The position numbers and the translations under genes are program-made. This document shows, in pieces, positions 58,919 to 64,000 of a stretch of 64,000 nucleotides of DNA (its first letter is position 1; each line of letters starts with the position of its first letter). Origin of the DNA: a virus; IMG/VR virus record IMGVR_UViG_3300045971_000577, positions 305,146-369,145 of that record; one strand, given 5' to 3'. Below the pieces are notes generated by a model. That model saw nothing but the letters and a program-made list of their open reading frames with translations, was not told where the DNA came from and made no database searches.

Positions 58919-59133
58919 ATGTAACAAGATGTAACGGGGCAAGATGTAACTGGATGTAACAATCCAGTTCCGAGATTGAAACCCGTGCAGGCTTTCTACA
59001 CAGGAAACCTATTCAAGAGAAAAGGCCTATTAGGCCTAATCTCGTTTCCGAATCACACTACCCGGGATGCTTGCAGCTAGCGTTTAGCTATGCATTAGCC
59101 ATTTTCTGGCTAATACATTCGGCTACTTCGTGC

Positions 59134-59382
59134 TTACAGCACAAAGCCGTTGACGCACGGGGACGGGGCAAGCTCGGGGTCGCTAAACATGTCCGCCAGC
59201 ACCATGTCCATCTGGCAGTCATCCGTCTCGGGATCGTCAGCTGCCAGAACAGCATCGCCAAGGGCAGCGGCAACGCGCTTGCGTTGCCGCTCGTTGATCA
59301 CGATCGTGTACGTCCCGGGGTCGGGCATGCTGTGCTCGATGGGCATCTCGTAGGGCTTGAGCGTTGCGGGCGTGATGGGCAT
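59134..59382 (-). CDS. Small acidic early protein
   Basis: 82 residues: PGTYTIVINERQRKRVAAAL begins a strand-helix unit, then an acidic stretch DPETDDCQMDMVLADMFSDP. AGGAC before ATG 59382. The N-terminal 20 residues are Pro/Met-rich. Function unknown. Confidence 0.72.
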   Translation of the reverse strand: MPITPATLKPYEMPIEHSMPDPGTYTIVINERQRKRVAAALGDAVLAADDPETDDCQMDMVLADMFSDPELAPSPCVNGFVL

Positions 59383-59566
59383 GCTGTGTCCTAGTTGCTA
59401 TGCTTACAGTATAATGCAGAGCAGGAAGCAATGCAACCTGCTGTTTGATCTCAAGCTGCAAAGGCCTCTAGGCGTTTAGGCTCATAGGCCAAGATCCTGT
59501 GCGAGAACTTGTCGTAGGATTTGGACCTGTATTTCCAAATCTGGTCACGAATTTTAAATCGGAAAG
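59383..59566. other. Short gene-free stretch with hairpin
   Basis: Contains the promoter at 59408-59436 and hairpin GATTTGGA-x8-TCCAAATC (59518-59541). No gene seen. Confidence 0.65.
59408..59436 (-). promoter_or_regulatory. Early promoter without the upstream box
   Basis: TTGCAT (59436-59431), 17 bp, TATACT (59413-59408). No GTAACA box. Confidence 0.72.
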
Positions 59567-59812
59567 TTAGGCAGTGTCTTTTGACCGCATGCACTCGCAC
59601 TCGTGTTGCTCAAGCTGAGTAAGCGTATCCGGCTTTGCTTCGCGTGCATTCGCTGGGTCGTTAGCCCACTTGCGGTCTTGCTCTACAAAATGCTTCTCGC
59701 CGTACACACAAAGCCCGACCGCCAGCAGGGCGAGGAGTGCCCCGCCCATGTGTGCAGTTGTTAGACCGTACAGGGCAATGAAGCCAAACAGGAGTGCCAA
59801 GCTGCGCATCAT
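59567..59812 (-). CDS. Small membrane protein, two transmembrane segments
   Basis: 81 residues from ATG 59812, overlapping the upstream stop by 4 bp. SLALLFGFIALYGLTT and GGALLALLAVGLCVYG are adjacent membrane helices. The cytoplasmic tail is charged and carries CEC near the end. Function unknown; last of a three-gene operon. Confidence 0.72.
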   Translation of the reverse strand: MMRSLALLFGFIALYGLTTAHMGGALLALLAVGLCVYGEKHFVEQDRKWANDPANAREAKPDTLTQLEQHECECMRSKDTA

Positions 59813-60051
59813 GACTTCCTGAACACCACGATGTTGGGCGCGACCTGCTCGATGAAGTACCAGGCGCCAAACAAGAACGCCAGGATGTTGATCACAGGGC
59901 AGAGAGTTACTGTGAGTCCAATGAGCAGGTTTGACAGCGTCAAGGTCTTCTCGCTCTCCAGCGTGGCATGCTTCATCTCGTAATAGGTGCAGAAGCCGAG
60001 CATGCCACCAGTCAGCAGCACGCACGCCAGGTAGAGCAAAAAGAAGCTCAT
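59809..60051 (-). CDS. Small membrane protein, two transmembrane segments
   Basis: 80 residues from ATG 60051 (MSFFLLYLACVLLTGG), overlapping the upstream stop by 4 bp. Membrane helices at about 2-20 and 42-66 (LLIGLTVTLCPVINILAFLF). Paired with the following membrane protein gene. Function unknown. Confidence 0.72.
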   Translation of the reverse strand: MSFFLLYLACVLLTGGMLGFCTYYEMKHATLESEKTLTLSNLLIGLTVTLCPVINILAFLFGAWYFIEQVAPNIVVFRKS

Positions 60052-60326
60052 GCCATCAGCCCCTCGTAGATGTGCTTGTTGTTGTTGATCAGCGCCAGCA
60101 TCTCGCAAATTTGCTTGAACACACGCACGGCCTCCTCGTCGAACTCCTTGTACAAGAAGTCAACGTCGGTGATCTGCGCCCAAGGTACGTCGACATCGTA
60201 CCGGTTCCAATTGGGCCTGTGCAAGTCGTCAAGCATCACATTCACCCCGCGATGGTGGATGTCCATGACGATTACGCGAGTGTCGTCACTCAGCGTCACG
60301 TTCTCAGTGCGGGTGATTGTGTTCAT
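60048..60326 (-). CDS. Small early protein, probably leaderless
   Basis: 92 residues: MNTITRTENVTLSDDTRVIV, then DIHHRGVNVMLDDL and a helical acidic C-terminus (EEAVRVFKQICEMLALINNN). ATG begins 7 bp after the -10 box, so there is no room for a ribosome site in the transcript. Function unknown. Confidence 0.72.
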   Translation of the reverse strand: MNTITRTENVTLSDDTRVIVMDIHHRGVNVMLDDLHRPNWNRYDVDVPWAQITDVDFLYKEFDEEAVRVFKQICEMLALINNNKHIYEGLMA

Positions 60327-60332
60327 GTTTGT

Positions 60333-60361
60333 ATTGTATTAGTCCTGCTGCGGTTTGTCAA
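60333..60361 (-). promoter_or_regulatory. Early promoter for a leaderless gene
   Basis: TTGACA (60361-60356), 17 bp, TACAAT (60338-60333), then 6 bp and ATG. It lies within the 3' end of the upstream 41-residue gene. Confidence 0.82.
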
Positions 60362-60464
60362 CAGGCACTTCGGTTTGTTTGGGCTGTTCCTGACCTTCCA
60401 TTTGTTCCAGGAAGTCGTCAAGGTCATTGTCGGGAATGCTGCCGTGTTCTTGTTGTTTGGTCAT
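60339..60464 (-). CDS. Very small acidic early protein (41 residues)
   Basis: ATG 60464 to TAA 60339: MTKQQEHGSIPDNDLDDFLE, then Gln/Pro-rich tail ending PQQD. AGGAGAAGGAA directly before ATG and an own consensus promoter make it convincing despite its size. Function unknown. Confidence 0.7.
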   Translation of the reverse strand: MTKQQEHGSIPDNDLDDFLEQMEGQEQPKQTEVPVDKPQQD

Positions 60465-60484
60465 TTCCTTCTCCTGCTGTTAGT

Positions 60485-60513
60485 ATTATACTTAGCAGAA
60501 TGGAAATAGTCAA
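60485..60513 (-). promoter_or_regulatory. Early promoter without the upstream box
   Basis: TTGACT (60513-60508), 17 bp, TATAAT (60490-60485). Confidence 0.85.
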
Positions 60514-60908
60514 CGGCGGGCTATCTGATCCTGCGGCCACTTCGCCCTTACCTGGTAGCGGCGTAGCTCTGCAGGAGTGCTGAACTGTTGGTGTGCATTG
60601 TAGAACCAATACTGCTGAGCTTCACGCTCGTGCAGGATCACAATCGGCTCATACCGGAACTCGGGGAACTGGGTTGCCGTAACATCGACTACATGATCAG
60701 CAGTGATTACGAACACATGGGCGCCCACATCGTCTTCGGACATGTGCATCTCTGCCTCGATCCCTGCTACCTTGAGTCGCTTGTGCAACTCCGAGGAAGC
60801 GATTGCACAGAACCCGCAGAGCGTGTGCTTCGAGTACAGCGGGTCCTGCGCTTCGGCCCACTCACGCACCTCTTGCGCGATGTTGCGAATGCGTTGCAGC
60901 GTGCTCAT
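60510..60908 (-). CDS. Transglutaminase/papain-like fold protein
   Basis: 132 residues from ATG 60908, which overlaps the upstream stop by 4 bp. LCGFCAIASSELHKRLKVAG (Cys helix, about 35-55), GAHVFVITADHVVDVT (His and Asp, about 71-86) and ATQFPEF give the Cys-His-Asp order of transglutaminase-like enzymes. These act as peptidases, amidases or transglutaminases. The target is unknown; a host-modifying role in early infection is inferred. Confidence 0.65.
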   Translation of the reverse strand: MSTLQRIRNIAQEVREWAEAQDPLYSKHTLCGFCAIASSELHKRLKVAGIEAEMHMSEDDVGAHVFVITADHVVDVTATQFPEFRYEPIVILHEREAQQYWFYNAHQQFSTPAELRRYQVRAKWPQDQIARR

Positions 60909-61126
60909 CCGAAGCAGATGCCCTTCTTGACCATCGTGTCCGGCGACAGCGCGGAGCACACGATCTTGTGCTGGGTGGTATTGTAGAGCAGGTAGTCCTT
61001 CATGCAACCTGCAGCACGGTACAGCAGCACCATGCGCGATTCAGCGATGTCGACGCTCTCACCGCGGTGGATGAGTTTGTCCTTCTCCATGCTGTCGTCT
61101 GCATCGGTTTCGTAGACTTCGTACAT
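60905..61126 (-). CDS. Small early protein
   Basis: 73 residues from ATG 61126 (MYEVYETDADDSMEKD), AAGGAG upstream. VDIAESRMVLLYRAAGCMKD forms the core; several cysteines. It is co-transcribed with the transglutaminase-like gene. Function unknown. Confidence 0.72.
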   Translation of the reverse strand: MYEVYETDADDSMEKDKLIHRGESVDIAESRMVLLYRAAGCMKDYLLYNTTQHKIVCSALSPDTMVKKGICFG

Positions 61127-61152
61127 AGCCAACTCCTTGCTGCGATGTATGT

Positions 61153-61181
61153 ATTATGCAGGGACTAGCCCTGCATGTCTA
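61153..61181 (-). promoter_or_regulatory. Early promoter with palindromic spacer
   Basis: TAGACA (61181-61176), 17 bp, CATAAT (61158-61153). The spacer is TGCAGGG-CTAGT-CCCTGCA, shared in form with the promoter at 62466. No GTAACA box; AAAGTGG precedes the -35 instead. Confidence 0.82.
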
Positions 61182-61187
61182 CCACTT

Positions 61188-61469
61188 TTAGGCGGCCGGC
61201 CCCACGCCGCGGATGTAGTAGCTCAAGTACGTGGCCCGCGTGCTGAAGCCCTTTGCGGTCAGTTCCTTGTTGATTTCTTCCACCACAGGGCGGATGTGCT
61301 GGGCGCTGCCGACATCGAACGCCACGTAGCGGACGTTGCAACCGCGGCGCTCACGCGGGGCCAGGCCCACCGGCAAGTCGGTGTAGCTCTTCATGTACTT
61401 GATACGTGCGTTGTCCAACGCCTTGCGCACCACTGCGCGGAACTCCAGGGTAGTTGCAGGATAGGGCAT
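61188..61469 (-). CDS. Small early protein
   Basis: 93 residues from ATG 61469 (MPYPATTLEFRAVVRK). Helix-rich N-terminus, then CNVRYVAFDVGSAQHIRPVV and ATYLSYYIRGVG. AGGAC before ATG. Function unknown. Confidence 0.72.
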   Translation of the reverse strand: MPYPATTLEFRAVVRKALDNARIKYMKSYTDLPVGLAPRERRGCNVRYVAFDVGSAQHIRPVVEEINKELTAKGFSTRATYLSYYIRGVGPAA

Positions 61470-61497
61470 TGTGTGTCCTGTATGTTGCGATGTATGT

Positions 61498-61526
61498 ATT
61501 ATGCGCTGATAGGACACACAGGTCAA
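61498..61526 (-). promoter_or_regulatory. Early promoter
   Basis: TTGACC (61526-61521), 17 bp, CATAAT (61503-61498). GTAACA 10 bp upstream; leader CATCGCAACA. Confidence 0.86.
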
Positions 61527-61543
61527 CCTCTGTTACATCTCTG

Positions 61544-61587
61544 GCCTCACAGCATGTTTTGCGATCGATCAAGATGCATTGCGAGGC
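61544..61587. repeat. GCCTC/GAGGC element
   Basis: 44 bp, outer GCCTC/GAGGC, interior GCGATCGATCAAG. It lies between an early promoter and the terminator of the gene at 61642. Confidence 0.72.
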
Positions 61588-61603
61588 ATCTTAGGCCAAA
61601 CGA

Positions 61604-61623
61604 AAAGGGGCCGTAGCCCCTTT
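61604..61623 (-). terminator. Intrinsic terminator
   Basis: Minus strand AAAGGGGC-TACG-GCCCCTTT then TCGTTT, 18 bp after the stop of the gene at 61642. Confidence 0.82.
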
Positions 61624-61641
61624 GTGCCCTTGCTTGTTGCG

Positions 61642-62070
61642 TTAGGCTGCCGTGCCTTCCAGCACCACGGGCGTCACCGCCAGTTGCAGCAGCTCGCAAT
61701 CCGTCACATCGGACATCGTGGCTGGCGTGCCTTCCAGCAGCAGGGCAGCCGTTTCAGCCGGGTCCAGCGCGACGATCGGGATGCCAGCAGCGGTCTCGGT
61801 CTTCTTCTTGCGCCCGCCGTTGTTCTTGCCTTCCGGGCGGCCCAGGCCGCTGACCAGTTCCGGCGTCGCGGCCTTCACCAGTTGGAGCGCGTCGTTGTAG
61901 TGCGTCGCCGCGGATGCCAGCGTGCAGCCGAACTGTTCCATCAGCGTCGCCATGACGTGCTTGCGGAACGTGGTGTTGCCCTTGTCGCCAGTGAACGCCT
62001 GGCCCTTGCGGCGCAGTTCGTTTTGCTCGACGAACAGGTTGCGAGCGAAGCTGCGAATTCCCTTATCCAT
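61642..62070 (-). CDS. Early protein with MDKGIR domain (paralogue)
   Basis: 142 residues. Residues 1-92 are paralogous to the protein at 57995: MDKGIRSFARNLFVEQNELR, FRKHVMATLMEQFGCTLASAATHYNDALQLVKAATPE and GLGRP...GGRKKK. The C-terminal 50 residues differ (LDPAETAALLLEGTPA). A helical domain with a basic tail again suggests nucleic-acid binding. AAGGAG before ATG; own promoter and terminator. Encoded opposite to its paralogue. Confidence 0.78.
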   Translation of the reverse strand: MDKGIRSFARNLFVEQNELRRKGQAFTGDKGNTTFRKHVMATLMEQFGCTLASAATHYNDALQLVKAATPELVSGLGRPEGKNNGGRKKKTETAAGIPIVALDPAETAALLLEGTPATMSDVTDCELLQLAVTPVVLEGTAA

Positions 62071-62114
62071 TTGTGACTCCTTCTTGCTACTGTGTAGCGT
62101 GTTGCGATGTAGTT

Positions 62115-62143
62115 ACTATAGCAGCGGTGGGCCTAGTGGTCTA
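62115..62143 (-). promoter_or_regulatory. Early promoter
   Basis: TAGACC (62143-62138), 17 bp, TATAGT (62120-62115). GTGGT-AG-ACCAC covers the -35; GTAACA 10 bp upstream. Confidence 0.82.
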
Positions 62144-62158
62144 CCACTGTTACATCTT

Positions 62159-62437
62159 TTAGGCCAGCAGCACCACCGTGAGTTGCACGCGGAACGTGAT
62201 GCCCAGGTGGTTGAACAACTCCTCGAGGATGAAATCTGCAAGGTCGACGTCACAACGCATGAGGCTGTCGACGTACTGATCGAAACCCGGGATGTCGTCC
62301 TTCATCAGCGGGTCCCGCATGCAGTCGAGGCTGATGAGCACCTTCTGCTTGCCTTCCGGGCTGAAGCTGTTGCTGTCGTCCTGTTCGAAACGGCGACGCA
62401 GGTTGCTGATGCTGTGAATGACAGTGTCGACTGACAT
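62159..62437 (-). CDS. Small acidic helical early protein
   Basis: 92 residues: MSVDTVIHSISNLRRRFEQD, LISLDCMRDPLMKDDIPGFD and helix VDLADFILEELFNHLGITFR. Weak ribosome site. Function unknown. Confidence 0.7.
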   Translation of the reverse strand: MSVDTVIHSISNLRRRFEQDDSNSFSPEGKQKVLISLDCMRDPLMKDDIPGFDQYVDSLMRCDVDLADFILEELFNHLGITFRVQLTVVLLA

Positions 62438-62465
62438 GGCGTTGCTTTGTTGCTGCGATGTATAT

Positions 62466-62494
62466 ATTATGCAGGGCTGGTCCCTGCATGTCTA
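62466..62494 (-). promoter_or_regulatory. Early promoter with palindromic spacer
   Basis: TAGACA (62494-62489), 17 bp, CATAAT (62471-62466). Spacer TGCAGGG-ACCAG-CCCTGCA, as at 61153. AAAGTGG before the -35, no GTAACA. Confidence 0.82.
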
Positions 62495-62504
62495 CCACTT
62501 TATG

Positions 62505-63368
62505 TCAGCCCATGAAGCTCAACGGAATGCCAACCTTGGCGCAGTTTGCCTTGAAGGTCCCACGTGCCAGCTGGCGATCGTAGCCGTTGGCGGCAATCAT
62601 GGCAGCGATGATCGTTTCGTAACCGTGGCCAGCGCGGTAACCCTGCAGCATGATGCGACGGCTGATGCTCGCCTTGCTTTCACCTGCAGCGGGCAGCACG
62701 TTGGGCGCAGGCAGGATGCAGCGCGGAGCAGGGGGCAGCAAGCGCGGAGCAACAGCGGGCACATACACACGGGCTTGCACAGGCAGCGCAGGGGCCACGG
62801 TCATCGTGGGCTGCTTCACGATGGGTGCCGCAAGCGTCTGCCCACGCGCACCAACGATGCTGTACGCACAGGCTGCGTGGATGCTGCCCTTGTTGTGGCG
62901 CAGGCGGATGGTAGTGCCCAGCTGGATCTTGCGGTGGTGACGGTCACCAACGCGCACCGTGTGCCCCTTGTCGCTGGTGTATTCGTACGTGATGCCCTTG
63001 CCGTACACCACTTCCTCTTGGTGACGCGTGCGACCGCTGCCGCCCAGGGCGAGGCAGATGCGCTCCCAGCCCGCGTCGTGGTTCTTGCCCAAGTCCGGCT
63101 GGATGAAGCACAGGATGTGCGCGTATTCGTGCGGCACAGTGCTGTTGAGCACGTGATCGAAAGCTTCACGCGACAGCATGTCGGTGTTGAACTTCACGAT
63201 GTAGTTGGACATCACCGGGTCGCGGTACTTCAGCCCGTGTGCCTTGCCAGCCGCCTTGCCCTTCAGGTCGAAGCTGACGCGCACGCGGGACATGTCCACG
63301 TTGTAGAGCTGATACGCACGGGCAACGACTTCCTTGCACTTGGCAAGGATTTGTTCACGGGGCGTCAT
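62505..63368 (-). CDS. SprT-like zinc metalloprotease with C-terminal helical domain
   Basis: 287 residues. NSTVPHEYAHILCFI holds HExxH (His-Glu-x-x-His, about residues 74-78) and NHDAGWERICLALGG the third ligand region, as in SprT/Spartan proteases. QEEVVYGKGITYEYTSDKGH follows. After a Pro/Ala-rich linker, the C-terminal 55 residues (ISRRIMLQGYRAGHGYETII) form a helix-turn-helix-like domain. SprT proteases digest DNA-bound proteins; here it could remove host DNA-binding proteins or crosslinks. CAGGAG before ATG. Confidence 0.82.
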   Translation of the reverse strand: MTPREQILAKCKEVVARAYQLYNVDMSRVRVSFDLKGKAAGKAHGLKYRDPVMSNYIVKFNTDMLSREAFDHVLNSTVPHEYAHILCFIQPDLGKNHDAGWERICLALGGSGRTRHQEEVVYGKGITYEYTSDKGHTVRVGDRHHRKIQLGTTIRLRHNKGSIHAACAYSIVGARGQTLAAPIVKQPTMTVAPALPVQARVYVPAVAPRLLPPAPRCILPAPNVLPAAGESKASISRRIMLQGYRAGHGYETIIAAMIAANGYDRQLARGTFKANCAKVGIPLSFMG

Positions 63369-63400
63369 TTTTGCTTGCTCCTGTTTGCTGCGATATATGT

Positions 63401-63429
63401 ATTATGCAGTCAGGAACCGGTCTGGTCGA
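63401..63429 (-). promoter_or_regulatory. Early promoter
   Basis: TCGACC (63429-63424), 17 bp, CATAAT (63406-63401). TGGTCGACCA covers the -35; GTAACA 10 bp upstream. Confidence 0.78.
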
Positions 63430-63446
63430 CCACTGTTACATCTGCC

Positions 63447-63554
63447 TCACACTGTGTCGTCAATGCTCGTGAGCAGGAACAAGAGGCCAAAGACCCAGTG
63501 CCCTGTGTAGAAACAGAACACCGCCATCAGCAGAGGAGTGGTTTGAAACTTCAC
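63447..63554 (-). CDS. Membrane micropeptide with TGHWV motif (GTG start)
   Basis: 35 residues from GTG 63554, AAGG upstream: LMAVFCFYTGHWVFGLLFLL is a membrane helix. It shares TGHWV and the following hydrophobic run with the next gene, so the two appear to be a duplication. Function unknown. Confidence 0.55.
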   Translation of the reverse strand: MKFQTTPLLMAVFCFYTGHWVFGLLFLLTSIDDTV

Positions 63555-63564
63555 GTGCCTTGCC

Positions 63565-63666
63565 TTAGATGCTTGCGGCAATGACAAAGCACACGAGGGC
63601 GATCACCCAGTGTCCAGTGACAAGGGCGATGACGCCAGCGAAAACCAATGCTACGGATGTGCTCAT
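63565..63666 (-). CDS. Membrane micropeptide with TGHWV motif
   Basis: 33 residues from ATG 63666: FAGVIALVTGHWVIALVCFV is nearly all membrane helix. GAGG lies before ATG and the gene starts 2 bp after the upstream stop. Paralogue of the GTG-start peptide at 63447. Confidence 0.6.
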   Translation of the reverse strand: MSTSVALVFAGVIALVTGHWVIALVCFVIAASI

Positions 63667-63668
63667 GC

Positions 63669-63923
63669 TTACCTCGGGCTGCTAACACGGAAGTGGAAAT
63701 CACGCGGGGCACGACCTTCGAGACGTGCCAGCTGACGTTCGATGGCCTGAACATCAGCGATCTGCGATTGGATGCGGACCATGGCGCCGGGCCACGAATC
63801 ACCGAAGCGGGCCACCTCGCCGTTGTGCTCCGAGATGACTTCGTAGAGACCCTCCAGGGCTTCCCAGTCAGTCGCTTCGTTGGCGTAACGGATGAACTCG
63901 TCACGCGTCATCGGCTTCGACAT
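63669..63923 (-). CDS. Small early helical protein
   Basis: 84 residues from ATG 63923 (MSKPMTRDEFIRYANE), AAGGAG upstream. EATDWEALEGLYEVISEHNG and IQSQIADVQAIERQLARLEG are helical, possibly a coiled coil. It leads an operon with the two TGHWV peptides. Function unknown. Confidence 0.72.
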   Translation of the reverse strand: MSKPMTRDEFIRYANEATDWEALEGLYEVISEHNGEVARFGDSWPGAMVRIQSQIADVQAIERQLARLEGRAPRDFHFRVSSPR

Positions 63924-63951
63924 GTTGTTGGCTCCTTGCTGCGATGTCTGT

Positions 63952-63980
63952 ATTATGCACGCAAGGAGCCACCCTGTCAA
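63952..63980 (-). promoter_or_regulatory. Early promoter
   Basis: TTGACA (63980-63975), 17 bp, CATAAT (63957-63952). No GTAACA box within the visible sequence; leader CATCGCAGCAAGGAG. Confidence 0.86.
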
Positions 63981-64000
63981 CCGCTAGTTGAACGCCTGCC

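Larger units (their letters stand above)
58809..59133. other. Gene-free region with hairpin elements and a GTAAC array
   Basis: 325 bp between convergent genes. It holds two perfect-stemmed GCCTC/GAGGC elements, GTAAC at 58921, 58931, 58946 and 58956, the inverted repeat AGGCCTA-T-TAGGCCT (59023-59037) and hairpin ATTAGCC-ATTTTCT-GGCTAAT (59094-59114). No gene seen. Confidence 0.7.

Noticed and set aside
63984-64000. Possible end of a minus-strand gene (…QAFN stop) at the right edge
   Set aside because: Only 17 bp are visible; not enough to support a feature.

Overview
The window looks like part of the genome of a large contractile-tailed phage of the T4 superfamily, probably infecting a Gram-negative bacterium. 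The capsid block keeps the T4 order, read right to left on the minus strand: portal (gp20-like), two prohead-core genes, prohead protease (gp21), scaffold (gp22) and major capsid protein (gp23). Recombination nucleases gp46/gp47, late sigma factor gp55 and a baseplate block (gp48-, gp53-, gp5-, gp25-, gp6- and gp7-like) are also present. The proteins are only distantly T4-like. A 3191-residue baseplate protein and glycine-rich adhesins recall marine and soil members of the group. I cannot name the host or the species.

Layout. 0-2.4 kb (minus): adhesin/tail-fibre genes, including PKD-fold and glycine-rich proteins and a small SET-domain protein. 2.4-12 kb (minus): capsid genes, portal and tape measure, interrupted by two HNH homing-endonuclease genes. 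12-13.7 kb (plus): gp26-like baseplate gene and two small genes. 13.7-14.35 kb: largely non-coding, ending in a 24-bp perfect palindrome. 14.35-21.9 kb: an adhesin, a GH108-type endolysin, a third HNH gene, two PD-(D/E)XK-like nucleases whose 3' ends overlap antisense, and the gp46-gp47-gp55 operon behind a sigma70-type promoter. 21.9-46.7 kb (plus): baseplate hub and wedge genes, then tail-fibre/adhesin genes, ended by a bidirectional terminator. 46.7-50.2 kb (minus): small accessory genes, including a DEDD exonuclease and a superinfection-immunity-like membrane protein. 50.2-53.95 kb (minus): a tandem array of 16 intact small paralogues plus one remnant, mostly joined by 4-bp start/stop overlaps and sharing a C-terminal signature like DALAFKLRFG. 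54-64 kb: a visibly more G+C-rich early region of very small genes, most with their own strong sigma70-type promoter.

Regulation. Late genes are preceded by an octamer close to GATAAATA, comparable to the T4 late box TATAAATA read by gp55, and gp55 is encoded here. The early region uses TTGACA-17 bp-TATAAT promoters. Most have a conserved GTAACA box exactly 10 bp upstream of the -35, often with a second GTAA box 10 bp further out. Extended GTAA arrays flank the DUF4314-like gene. The early region also carries a family of GCCTC...GAGGC inverted-repeat elements, five of them in a 0.5-kb gene-free stretch.

How it fits together. Early host-type promoters would fire the small right-hand genes and the paralogue array. 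The gp55 operon promoter would supply late sigma and recombination nuclease. gp55 would then switch on the virion genes from GATAAATA promoters. The paralogue array, the phased GTAACA early promoters and the GCCTC/GAGGC elements are the least explained parts of the window.
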